Origin: Streptomyces sp. H39-S7
Lineage (GTDB): Bacteria > Actinomycetota > Actinomycetes > Streptomycetales > Streptomycetaceae
NCBI RefSeq assembly: GCF_027158205.1
Contig: NZ_JAPVLU010000044.1
Span: 1 to 64,000 of the forward strand
Length of the DNA: 64,000 nucleotides
Direction: 5' to 3'
In this document: positions 16,006 through 24,044 of the stretch, in pieces
How the letters are laid out: every line of letters begins with the position of its first letter
Position numbering within the stretch: position 1 is the first letter of the stretch
The notes under the pieces: generated by a model
Databases searched by the model: none
The model's input: only the letters and a program-made list of their open reading frames with translations
What the model was told of the DNA's origin: nothing
Translations under genes and position numbers: made by a program

Positions 16006-16427
16006 CGGCCGCCCCGGACGTCGGCGACGTGCACGAGCTGGTAGAGGGCGGTGATGGTGTACCAGCCGCAGTCGACAAGGGCGTTGGCGTCGGTGTGCTT
16101 CGGCAGGAGGTAGTCCTCCATGGCCCGCAGGTGGATCAGGCAGTCCGGGCAGCGGCGCGTGAGGTGGACGAGATAGCGGGGGTGGGCGGTGAGGTACGAC
16201 TGTGCTCCGCCGGTCGCGTCGCGCACTCGCCATCCGTCCTCGTCGGTCGGGGCGTGCCAGGAGGAGGCGACCACGCGCACAGCGTCTCCCCACAGCTCTC
16301 CGCCGGCGACCCCTCTCAGGACGACGACCTGGTCGCCGGCCTGAAAATGGCCGTGGGTGATGTCCCGGACGGGGGTGAACGGGTCAGGCGTCGCAGCGAA
16401 CGCCGGTATGGGTGGGGGTAGGGTCAT
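16002..16427 (-). CDS. Hypothetical protein with Cys-x-x-Cys
   Basis: A 141-residue protein. An N-terminal beta segment (AGDQVVVLRGVAGGELWGDA) is followed by RYLVHLTRRCPDCLIHLR, with a CPDC pair that could bind metal, then a helix ending in CGWYTITALYQLVHV. The ATG at 16427 has a strong AAGGA site. The gene lies just below a 36-bp palindromic element. The function is unknown. It is translationally coupled to the relaxase-like gene. Confidence 0.6.
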   Translation of the reverse strand: MTLPPPIPAFAATPDPFTPVRDITHGHFQAGDQVVVLRGVAGGELWGDAVRVVASSWHAPTDEDGWRVRDATGGAQSYLTAHPRYLVHLTRRCPDCLIHLRAMEDYLLPKHTDANALVDCGWYTITALYQLVHVADVRGGR

Positions 16428-16482
16428 CCGGTTCCTTCCACGTGAGACGTGATGCGGTGGGAGGAACAATGGTCCGGAAGAA

Positions 16483-16518
16483 CGCCGGTTTGGCTAACCG
16501 GCGATCCCCGGCTATGTT
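16483..16518. promoter_or_regulatory. 36-bp palindromic element, copy A
   Basis: An inverted repeat CGCCGGTT / AACCGGCG with a five-base spacer is followed on the plus strand by GATCCCCGGC and TATGTT. Read rightward, TTGGCT-N17-TATGTT fits a vegetative promoter. Two further copies exist at 26194 and 58450. It lies between two leftward genes, so it could instead be a terminator or an operator for the gene starting at 16427. Confidence 0.65.
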
Positions 16519-16527
16519 CCCCCTTCG

Positions 16528-17025
16528 TCACCGGAACGGGTTCTCCGTCCCCTGGTCGTCCTCACCCGCCGCGTCGAGGAGTTCGGGCAGGTCAGAGCCT
16601 TCTACGTCCCTCTGGTCGATCCACCATCCGGCCCGCGTGACGCCCCGCGCTTTCTCCTCCATCTCCGCCCAGTCCGCCTCGTCCCAGGTCCCCTCGACGA
16701 CCAGCGCGACGTGCGCGGCAGCCATCAGCTGGTGGCGGGAGCGCACACCCCAGTCCAGGGCCTTGTCCGGCCCTTCCAGCGGCGGCATGTCGAACTTCTC
16801 CGCCCATTCGACGGCAGCCTGCTGCTCCTGGGCACGCTTGGCGGCGAGCCACTCTTCCTTGGATGGGCTGTCAGCGTCCCGTGCTGCCTTCCAGCAGTCG
16901 GTGCAGTCCTTCGTGGCGAGCCAGCGGGCGAATCCGGCCCGTTTATCGGCGGGACGGTCGGACAGGTCGTGCTCGACTGCGTGGGAGCAAGGGTGCTGGA
17001 CGGTCCATTGGGTGCGTACTGCCAT
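16528..17025 (-). CDS. Hypothetical protein with His/Cys cluster, 165 aa
   Basis: The N-terminus has CSHAVEHDLSDRPADKRAGF followed by WLATKDCTDCWKAARDADSP, giving Cys/His residues (C13, H15, H19 and a CTDC pair) that look like a metal site. The rest is helical and acidic (KEEWLAAKRAQEQQAAVEWA, GTWDEADWAEMEEKARGVTR). The ATG lies 12 bp below the MFS gene, suggesting one transcript. I recognise no family. Confidence 0.65.
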   Translation of the reverse strand: MAVRTQWTVQHPCSHAVEHDLSDRPADKRAGFARWLATKDCTDCWKAARDADSPSKEEWLAAKRAQEQQAAVEWAEKFDMPPLEGPDKALDWGVRSRHQLMAAAHVALVVEGTWDEADWAEMEEKARGVTRAGWWIDQRDVEGSDLPELLDAAGEDDQGTENPFR

Positions 17026-17037
17026 AGATGGGTCTCC

Positions 17038-18345
17038 TCAAGTAAGTGGGCTGAAAGTGGTGTTGGGCTGCTGGTCGGGGGGTTTCGCTTCGGGGTGGGG
17101 CCGCGCGGTTGTACCGGCAGGGCCGGGAAGGTGTCCGGCCGGGCGCAGGTGCGGGCGCCCGGCGAGCAGGACAGTGAGAGCGAAGGCGGCGCCGGCTGCG
17201 GGGAGTGCGGCGCTGGCGAGGTGGTGCTCGGCGAGGCGCCCGGCCAGCGCGGTGCCGGCAGCCTGCCCGGCGCCGATCGACAGGATCAGCCACGCGTACG
17301 CCTCGCTGGTGCGGCCCGCAGGGGCCAGGGTGTCCGTGGTCAAGAACGCGCAGGCGACCACGACGGTGAGGAACGCCCCGGGCACGATGACCGCGGCGGT
17401 GGCCGCGCCCGGGCCCAAGACGGCCAGGAGCGGGAGCCACCCGGCCAGGAACGCTGCCCCACCGGTGATCAGTCGGCTGGTGGTGGTGCCCTTCCACGTG
17501 CGGCGTCCGTAGACCAGGCCGCCCAGGAGGCTGCCGATGGAGAAGGCGGCGGGGATGATCCCGGACAGCATGCTCTGGCCGTGCTGCTCGGCCAGGGAGA
17601 CGGCCCAGACGTTCATCGCTCCGATTGCGAACCCGACCCCGGCAAGAGCGGCGAACAGCAGCACCAGACCCCAGCTGGTCAGCCTGCGGACCGACCCGGC
17701 GTGCGCACTGGCGGGCTGTGCGGGGTGCCAGCGCCGGGAGGGCGGTGCGAGGGCGACGACGGCGGTGCCGATCAGGCCGAGGGCGGCGGTAACGATCAGG
17801 GCGCACGATGGCTCGTACGCGGCGGTGAGTGCGGCGACAAGCAGCGGGCCGACGACGTACAGCAGGCCCTGGCTGCCGGTGTCGAGAGCGAGCGCCGCGT
17901 GCCGCATCCGGGGGTTGGGCAGCACGCTCGGCCACAGAGCCCGCAGTCCGACTTCCAGGGCTGGCGTGGACAGGCCGGCGGCGATGACGATCCCTACGGC
18001 GAGCGATGCTCCGCCGTGCAGGCCGACCGCTGGGAGAGCCACCAGGAACGAGGAGTTCGCCAGGGCCGCCAGCAGGTGTACGGCGGTCTGTCCGTGGCGG
18101 TCCATCAGGCGTCCCATGGCTGGCTGAGCCAGCGACGACGCGAGCCCGTACACGGCAGCGAGCATTCCTGCGAGGGCGATGCCGCTTCCCGAAGCGGTGG
18201 CCCACAGCATGATCGCGACCGGGGCCGTGGCGTTGGGCAGGCGGCCGGTGAGAGTGCCGGCGAGGAGCCGGGTGATGTGCGGGCTGCCCAGCACCGCGCG
18301 GTAGGTGATGCGCGGTGCCGGAGTCGAGGGTGCGGTCAAGGACAA
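17038..18345 (-). CDS. MFS transporter
   Basis: A roughly 435-residue major facilitator protein with about twelve hydrophobic segments. The first half has PHITRLLAGTLTGRLP, a G-R-L-M-D-R-H-G loop 2-3 motif (MGRLMDRHGQTAVH) characteristic of MFS, and helices such as LAVGIVIAAGLSTPALEVGL. A basic linker leads to the second half (GLVLLFAALAGVGFAIGAMN). The family moves small molecules across the cytoplasmic membrane by proton antiport or symport; the substrate cannot be told. A TTG start at 18345 is chosen because no ATG/GTG lies between the upstream gene and the first helix. The second MFS gene of the window is at 61174. Confidence 0.85.
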   Translation of the reverse strand: MSLTAPSTPAPRITYRAVLGSPHITRLLAGTLTGRLPNATAPVAIMLWATASGSGIALAGMLAAVYGLASSLAQPAMGRLMDRHGQTAVHLLAALANSSFLVALPAVGLHGGASLAVGIVIAAGLSTPALEVGLRALWPSVLPNPRMRHAALALDTGSQGLLYVVGPLLVAALTAAYEPSCALIVTAALGLIGTAVVALAPPSRRWHPAQPASAHAGSVRRLTSWGLVLLFAALAGVGFAIGAMNVWAVSLAEQHGQSMLSGIIPAAFSIGSLLGGLVYGRRTWKGTTTSRLITGGAAFLAGWLPLLAVLGPGAATAAVIVPGAFLTVVVACAFLTTDTLAPAGRTSEAYAWLILSIGAGQAAGTALAGRLAEHHLASAALPAAGAAFALTVLLAGRPHLRPAGHLPGPAGTTARPHPEAKPPDQQPNTTFSPLT

Positions 18346-18370
18346 CGAAGGGCTTTCTGGGAACGGGAGG

Positions 18371-19567
18371 TTATGGGCGGCGCGCGGTTGTCGGAGTGCG
18401 AGGTGGCGGCGCAGCTGGAGGTGCGGTCTCCAGCGCGGGGCGTGGCCGGATCCGCGGAGGTTTCGGCACGCGGTGCGGCGGCAGGACGGCCACGGTGGCA
18501 CCGAGGTCCTCTGCCGCGTCGCGGACCTCGCGCATCAGGGAGTCGAGCTGCCGCGCGAGTGCGTGGATCCGGGCGCCGATCTGCTGGCTCCTCACCGTGC
18601 CCAGCGCGTCGGAGAACTCCTCAGCGGCGTACAGGAGGTGCCCCAGGCGGACCATCGCACCCGCGCCGACGCCCTCTTGCGTGGCACTGAGCAGGACTCC
18701 GGAGACATCGCCCGCGGTACGGGCTTCGACCACCTCCCGGAGCAGCTCCTGCAGGGGCTGCTCGGGGACGGGCTCTGGGCGGTTGAACCGGGACGCGGCG
18801 TCGGGCCGTAGGACTCCGGGCGGCACTGCTCGGGGCAACGCCTGCCCGGCCGCGTACTCATGGACGTAGTGCCCGATGATCTCCCAGTCCGAGGCGTCCG
18901 GGTCTCCGGCGAGCGCGACCACCGTGGAGTCGTCGTCCTCGATGAGGTACGCGAGCGTGATGCGGCGACCGTCAGCCACATGCCACGACTCGATCAAGTC
19001 CAATGCCCCGCCCTGCCGTAGCGCGGCGTGCGCCCGCGCGGTCCAGCTCTGCCGTTCCTCATACGTCAGCCCGGGTTCGGGCTCGTGGTGCTGCTCGGCC
19101 AGGTCAGCGGCGATGGATCCGTAGTCTGCCCAGGCGGCGAGGTGAGGCCACACCAGGGCGTATTGGACACGCTGCGCGGCCGAGTCAGGCTCGGCGGGAC
19201 GGTCGAGAACGCGGACGATCTCGGTGTGGGAGGTGGCGAGCGAGTCGAGCACCTCGCGCCACGCGCTCAGGGGTCCGGTGGGCGGCAGTTCATCGAGCGC
19301 GCGGTGAGCGGCGCCGAGCAGGCCGTCGGCGTGCGGGGCGAGGTAGGTGGTGTACACCTCCACGGCTGCCGTGTTGCGGTGGGCGAGAGCATCCGCGGCG
19401 GCGCCGGGGTGCGCGGTGCGGCCGTAGCGGTCACGGGTCGTGTCGAGCGCGTACTGGGTCTGGGTGTCGATCACGGACATCCGTAGCCGGAACTCGCGGG
19501 CCTGTTGCGCGAGGCGCGATGCCTCCGCCTGGAGGCTGTCGGGATACGGGTCGCCGGCGGGCGTCAT
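18371..19567 (-). CDS. Hypothetical helical protein, 398 aa
   Basis: A large, mostly helical protein of unknown function. The N-terminal half has coiled-coil character (EASRLAQQAREFRLRMSVID). A central alpha/beta part carries HVADGRRITLAYLIEDDDST and DWEIIGHYVHEYAAGQALPR. A second helical block (LYAAEEFSDALGTVRSQQIG, IHALARQLDSLMREVRDAAE) precedes a Pro-rich tail. The start is an ATG at 19567. Its size and mixed architecture set it apart from the short proteins of the array. Confidence 0.65.
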   Translation of the reverse strand: MTPAGDPYPDSLQAEASRLAQQAREFRLRMSVIDTQTQYALDTTRDRYGRTAHPGAAADALAHRNTAAVEVYTTYLAPHADGLLGAAHRALDELPPTGPLSAWREVLDSLATSHTEIVRVLDRPAEPDSAAQRVQYALVWPHLAAWADYGSIAADLAEQHHEPEPGLTYEERQSWTARAHAALRQGGALDLIESWHVADGRRITLAYLIEDDDSTVVALAGDPDASDWEIIGHYVHEYAAGQALPRAVPPGVLRPDAASRFNRPEPVPEQPLQELLREVVEARTAGDVSGVLLSATQEGVGAGAMVRLGHLLYAAEEFSDALGTVRSQQIGARIHALARQLDSLMREVRDAAEDLGATVAVLPPHRVPKPPRIRPRPALETAPPAAPPPRTPTTARRP

Positions 19568-19697
19568 CGGGCTCGCCCCTCGCCCGAAGACAACGGGCTG
19601 CGGGTCGGGGCAACAAGGCCCAGGCCGGCGTGCTTTGCGAAGCAGATGTGGTCAGACAGGAGGAATCCCTCGGTCGTCGTGGTCGTGTGGTGGTGTC

Positions 19698-21497
19698 TCA
19701 GCGTGTTCTGCGGATGGCGTCGGTGGCGGCTTTGGCGATGGCGGCGGGGGTGCTGGAGGGTTGGGGCAGGTGGAGGGGGGTGGTGCCCGGCAGGTGGCGG
19801 GACTCTTTGGTGAGGGTGAGTTGGAGTACGGCGCAGCCGGCGGTGGTGAGGCGTTTGATGCGGGTGAGGGCTTGGGCGGTTTCGCCGTCGGTGTAGTGGG
19901 CGTCGGTGACGATCACGAGGAGGCGGCCGGTGCCGGGGCGGCTGAGGTCGAGGCCGTGGTCGAGTGCGTCGATGGCGTCGCCGAGGTTGTGGTTGCCGCC
20001 GTTGGCATGGAACGTCGTCACACGCTCTGGTGCCCGGTGGGTGGGTCGGGTCAGTGCGGTCAGATTCATGTCGTAGGCGATGGTGGCGGTGCGGGAGTCG
20101 GGGTCGGTCAGGGCCGCTGCGCGGGCCACGATCCATGCGGCGGACGCGACGGGTTTGCAGGCGGCCGACATGGAGCCCGAGACATCGACCGCGATCCCCA
20201 CCCTCAACGGTGGGGTGGGGGAGTTGCGGCGGCGGGTGTGGGTGAAAGGCTCCGCGGTGGGTATCGAGCCGGCGGCGCGCTGGGCGTCGCGGGCGAGGGC
20301 TTGGCGCATGTTGAGGCGGCCGGGCGGGGTGGGGCTGGTGGTCCGTTCCTCGGCGCGTTCGCGGTAGGCGGCGGCGCGAAGGGCGCGGCTCAGGCGCGCG
20401 GCGGCGCTCTGCTCGGCGGCGGTGGGTTTGCGGCTGCCGGTGACCGGGTTGCTGGAGGGCGCGGGTGTGCCGTCGGGGCTGACGGTGGTGCCGCGTGGGT
20501 TGAAGACCGACTTGGCGGTGGCGGCGGCTTTGCGTCGCTGGCCGGCCTGTTGGGCGCGGTCGTTGGCCTTCGCCCGGGACTGTGCTGCCACGGCGTTGTT
20601 CGAGGCAGCGTGTGCCGCGAGGTCGGCGGCGTCGTTGGCGGCCATGTTGTCCAGGACGACCGTCACGGCGCCGGACAGCAGATCGGTGAGGTCTTGCGGT
20701 ACGGCGGGCAGGGCAGGGGCGGCGGTGTCCAGGGCGTCGCACCAGTCCTGGGCGTGTTGGAGCATGGTGGTGGCGTCGTAGTCGGCGCACCGGTGGGCTG
20801 CGGTCCAGATGCCGGTGAGGGTGGCCAGCAGGGGCGCGCCCAGGACCCTTTCGCACAGATCGGCGACGGCTTTGGTCTCGCCGGCGTCCAGGATGCCGGC
20901 GTCCCGGCGCCCGAGCATCAGGGCCGCCGCACTGGCGGCCTGCTCGACGCCCTGAAAGCTGGGGTTGGCGATGTCGGGCATGACCAGGGTCCGGGCACTG
21001 GTGCGCAGGTACGTGCGGTCGGTGGGCCGCCTGGTCAGATGGGCGCCCTCGACGCGGCTCTCCTCCAGCAGCAGCGCGGCCTCGACGACGCGGGGTTCCG
21101 CACCGGCCGGCTCCTCCCACACCGAGTGGGCGGCGTGCGCGGCCTCGTGGACGAGGACCCCCCAGGCGGCGGGATATCGTTCCTCGTCACCCACGATCCG
21201 CGGGTGCACCTCGTGGGGCTGGAGGGGGGCGAACAGCTTGGCATCGAACTCCACCTCCGCCAACCGGGGAAAGTAGGCCGCCGGTGCGCCGGAGCGGGTG
21301 CCGGGACGGCAGATGACGAGCAGGTCCTGGCGGCCGGACAGCGCGACCAGCCGGTCGCCGAGCTCGGCTCCCACCCGCAGCCACGCCGCCGGGGAGGAAC
21401 GGGGCTGTGCGGGCGGGGCACCGTCGTCGTCCCAGCGCGTGAGGTCAGCGTCGTCGGGCGTGGTGGCGGAGGACTGGACGTGGTGATGGGCGCTCAT
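19698..21497 (-). CDS. VWA-domain protein with an HExxH metallopeptidase-like region
   Basis: A 599-residue protein. The N-terminal half contains VLVHEAAHAAHSVW, whose HEAAH matches the HExxH zinc-binding signature, set in a minimal peptidase-like fold region. The C-terminal 190 residues are a von Willebrand A domain with the MIDAS signature DVSGSMS and downstream TFHANGGNHNLGDAID and RLLVIVTDAHY. A low-complexity linker (about 280-400) joins them. It overlaps the AAA+ gene upstream by ATGA, so they are a pair: MoxR-type AAA+ ATPases usually work with VWA partners as chaperones or metal-insertion machines. The substrate is unknown. Whether the HExxH site is catalytic is not shown. Confidence 0.82.
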   Translation of the reverse strand: MSAHHHVQSSATTPDDADLTRWDDDGAPPAQPRSSPAAWLRVGAELGDRLVALSGRQDLLVICRPGTRSGAPAAYFPRLAEVEFDAKLFAPLQPHEVHPRIVGDEERYPAAWGVLVHEAAHAAHSVWEEPAGAEPRVVEAALLLEESRVEGAHLTRRPTDRTYLRTSARTLVMPDIANPSFQGVEQAASAAALMLGRRDAGILDAGETKAVADLCERVLGAPLLATLTGIWTAAHRCADYDATTMLQHAQDWCDALDTAAPALPAVPQDLTDLLSGAVTVVLDNMAANDAADLAAHAASNNAVAAQSRAKANDRAQQAGQRRKAAATAKSVFNPRGTTVSPDGTPAPSSNPVTGSRKPTAAEQSAAARLSRALRAAAYRERAEERTTSPTPPGRLNMRQALARDAQRAAGSIPTAEPFTHTRRRNSPTPPLRVGIAVDVSGSMSAACKPVASAAWIVARAAALTDPDSRTATIAYDMNLTALTRPTHRAPERVTTFHANGGNHNLGDAIDALDHGLDLSRPGTGRLLVIVTDAHYTDGETAQALTRIKRLTTAGCAVLQLTLTKESRHLPGTTPLHLPQPSSTPAAIAKAATDAIRRTR

Positions 21498-22702
21498 CGC
21501 GAGCGGCCCCGATAGGCGGAGCCGGTGCTGCCCGGGGGCTGCCGGGCGACCGACGCACTGCCAGCGGAGAGCTGCCGGCCCAGGGTGAGGGGCGCGACCT
21601 GCTTGACGCCGGCGATCTTGCCGACGGCGTCGGCGACGGCGTCGCGGTCCTCCAGGGGAGCGATGCCGATTAGGTTCGCGAGCGCGGCCTTGGTGCCGAG
21701 GACGGCCTCGGTCTTCTGGTAGCTGAGCAGTTCCCGCAGCTGCGGTGCCCAGCCCATCTCGCCGAGTTCGACCTGCCGCGCGAGATGCCGGGCGATCCGG
21801 ACCACCCGGGCATCGATCTTCAGAGCCAGGGCGAGATCGTAGTCCGTGCCGACCTGAATCTGCACGCTGAACCGGGACGCCAGCGCCTCCGTCAAAACGG
21901 CGCCGTGCACGCCCGGATTGTGGCCCGCCACCACGTAGAAGCCGGGCTCGGCCTTGATGGTCTCGCCCTTATGGGCCTTGACCTGGATCTGGCGGCGCCC
22001 GTCCATGGCCGGGTAGAGGGCGGCCAGCACCTTCGGTGAGATCAAGGTGGCGTCGTCGATCAGCAGGGCGCGGCCCTCGGTCATCGCGGCGACCAGCGGA
22101 CCGTACTGGAAGACGTACCCTCCGCCGTCGGCTTGCGTGTACTCGCCGATCAGGTCGCCGACCGTGGTGTCGCCGTCGCCGGCGACGGTGACCAGGTCAG
22201 GAAACGCGGCCTCCACCAGGGACGTCTTGCCGGTTCCCGGGGGACCGTAGAGCAGCACCGGCACGTCGGCGTCACGCAGACGATTCAGCGCCTCGACGTC
22301 GGGCAGATCGGCCAGCTCCCGGGGATGGTAGAGCTGGCCTCCCGCGCGGCGGATCGGGCCGCCCTGCTGGGGCGTGCGGGCCGCGGGAGCGCTGATGCGG
22401 GCCGTGGCCGCTTGGCGGGGAGCGTGGGTTCCCGGTGGGCTGATCACTGCGGCCTGCGCGGCTGCGGCGGTCTTCTGATTCGCGCGGAACTGCGGCTGTC
22501 CGGTGCCGTGCTGGTCGGCCTCGCCGCGTCGCGCCAGGGTCAGGGCGGCGTTGCGGACGGCGCCGTGGGAGTGGCCCAGCTGCCTGGCCATGTCCCCGAT
22601 GGTGAGGCTGTCCGCGGGCCGGTCGGCCAGCAGCCTGGCCACCTTGGCCCGTAGTTCGCCGGCTTTGGTGCGTGCTGTGGCGGGCGGTCCGGGTGTGGTC
22701 AA
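21494..22702 (-). CDS. MoxR-type AAA+ ATPase with N-terminal winged helix
   Basis: A 402-residue protein. Residues about 10-70 form a helix-turn-helix-like domain (ADSLTIGDMARQLGHSHGAV). After a Pro-rich linker the AAA+ core has Walker A LLYGPPGTGKTSLVEA, Walker B ALLIDDATL, a sensor-like VVAGHNPG and an Arg-finger region near EALASRFSVQIQVG. This layout matches MoxR/CobS ATPases. It is directly coupled to the VWA/HExxH gene. An added DNA-binding-like N-terminus is uncommon for MoxR proteins. The start is a well-placed ATG or GTG at 22702. Confidence 0.85.
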   Translation of the reverse strand: MTTPGPPATARTKAGELRAKVARLLADRPADSLTIGDMARQLGHSHGAVRNAALTLARRGEADQHGTGQPQFRANQKTAAAAQAAVISPPGTHAPRQAATARISAPAARTPQQGGPIRRAGGQLYHPRELADLPDVEALNRLRDADVPVLLYGPPGTGKTSLVEAAFPDLVTVAGDGDTTVGDLIGEYTQADGGGYVFQYGPLVAAMTEGRALLIDDATLISPKVLAALYPAMDGRRQIQVKAHKGETIKAEPGFYVVAGHNPGVHGAVLTEALASRFSVQIQVGTDYDLALALKIDARVVRIARHLARQVELGEMGWAPQLRELLSYQKTEAVLGTKAALANLIGIAPLEDRDAVADAVGKIAGVKQVAPLTLGRQLSAGSASVARQPPGSTGSAYRGRSR

Positions 22703-22944
22703 AAAGAGGATCCTTCAACGAATCTGCGTGCGGGCGGGGTTGGCAATGCAGGTGCGGACGGCCTCGGCGTGGGAGGTCCTATCGCTGGTCTGTGCGGGCG
22801 TGCCCGGCGGGGGAGCACCGTCGGCGTTCACAGGCTGGCCGATGCTCGGTCCAGGGACACGGGGTGGCCGGCGGCGCGCGGTTCGCCGGCTGCCGTGCAG
22901 GTCCGCGGCTCCGGTCCGCGGCGGTTTCCGCGGGTTGGGCGGGC
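22703..22944. other. Intergenic stretch, nothing identified
   Basis: About 240 bp between two leftward genes. I see no protein-like frame, hairpin or known site. It probably contains the leader and promoter of the AAA+/VWA pair. Confidence 0.4.
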
Positions 22945-23622
22945 TCAGCCGGGAGTCTCCTCGAAACCGGACTGAAGCAGGATCCGCCGGGCGGCGGCGT
23001 TATAGCCGGTGGTGGTGATCTCGCCAGTGGTGCTGTGCCGGATCGGCGCGAACGGCTGGACTGTGCGCTCTGCTGGCGCCGCCTCGTGGACGGGCCAGGG
23101 CCCCTTCACGACGAGGGTGCGGGTCGCCGACAGGGATTCGAGCGCCTCCCTGCGGCGGTCTGTCAGGTCCTGTTCGATCCTGGCCAGGGCGTGCGTGAGT
23201 GTGTAGGCGGGGACGGATTCCCGGTTGGGGTGGGTCTCGTCGAGGCAGGGATCGACTGCGGTACGGGCACGGGCGATAAGCCGCTGGGCGGCGTGGAGCA
23301 GGCCGCCGTCCTGCAGGAGGTGTTCCAGGAGTTGGTCGAGCTGATCGCTGTCGGCTGTGGTGAGGTGGCCGGCAAGTTCGTGCAGTGCCGCAGCGCTGGC
23401 CTTGACGTCGGCGACGGAGTCGAGAGGATGCGAGGTCAGGACTTCTCCGTGATGTTCGATTCGCGGCTTGGAGGGCTTGGGCGGCAGGTACCAGCCGGGC
23501 TCCAGGGGGCTCGGCGTGCGGGGCCGGTACGGGGGGCCCGTAGCCGGCCTTCCACTGTCCGTACGTTTCTCGGTCGGCGTCGGTCGTCGCGTGTCCGGTG
23601 ACGGTGACGGTGCGGTTGTCAT
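22945..23622 (-). CDS. Hypothetical helical protein, 225 aa
   Basis: The leftward frame encodes GWYLPPKPSKPRIEHHGEVL, then a helical core (ASAAALHELAGHLTTADSDQ, AQRLIARARTAVDPCLDETH, LARIEQDLTDRRREALESLS) and a short strand-rich end (HSTTGEITTTGYNAAARRIL). The ATG at 23622 lies 33 bp below the original stop of the glycosyltransferase, so it was probably the next gene of that transcript before the transposon insertions. Transcription must now come through or from the inserted elements. The family is not recognised. Confidence 0.65.
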   Translation of the reverse strand: MTTAPSPSPDTRRPTPTEKRTDSGRPATGPPYRPRTPSPLEPGWYLPPKPSKPRIEHHGEVLTSHPLDSVADVKASAAALHELAGHLTTADSDQLDQLLEHLLQDGGLLHAAQRLIARARTAVDPCLDETHPNRESVPAYTLTHALARIEQDLTDRRREALESLSATRTLVVKGPWPVHEAAPAERTVQPFAPIRHSTTGEITTTGYNAAARRILLQSGFEETPG

Positions 23623-23654
23623 GGGCGGTGTCGGGCCGTCCGCAGGGGTTGCTC

Positions 23655-23726
23655 CTAGCGGTGCGCGCGAGCCGGCAATCCTGCAGCAAGCACCGGCGGG
23701 CGGCTGCTGGCAGGAGGCTTGGGTGG
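23655..23726 (-). pseudogene. Severed 3' end of the glycosyltransferase gene
   Basis: The leftward frame ends in KPPASSRPPVLAAGLPARAH followed by TAG at 23655-23657. It joins in frame to the glycosyltransferase gene at 38888 when both Tn7-like elements and one target copy are removed. It has no start of its own. Confidence 0.75.
23722..23726. repeat. Target-site copy GGTGG, left of element 1
   Basis: Five bases immediately outside the left end of the small element. They differ by one base from GGCGG at 25949 and 38888, consistent with a Tn7-type 5-bp duplication that has since changed by one base. Confidence 0.6.
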
Positions 23727-24044
23727 TGTGGGGTCCGCAGCTCGGCGAGCACTGCCTTCGGCAGGAGCGCCGGAATCCGCAGGCGATGGGCAGCGCCCAT
23801 GTCGGCTGATCATGAGCAAAACACCCAGCTGGGCGAGCTTGGAGACCACAGTCGGCAACGGGCTCGCAAACGAAGTCCTGCGGTGGGAAGCACTTAGTCG
23901 TGCGAAGAGGTGCGTTGGTGACGGGATCCCTGCGAGGCTGCTGTGGTGGGATTGTCCTCGTGGGCCGCTGCGGAGCCGATGCCCTCTGCTCGTAGTCTGA
24001 TTGGGGAAACTCATCACTGGGTCGTGCGTGCGAGGGGCGTGGGA

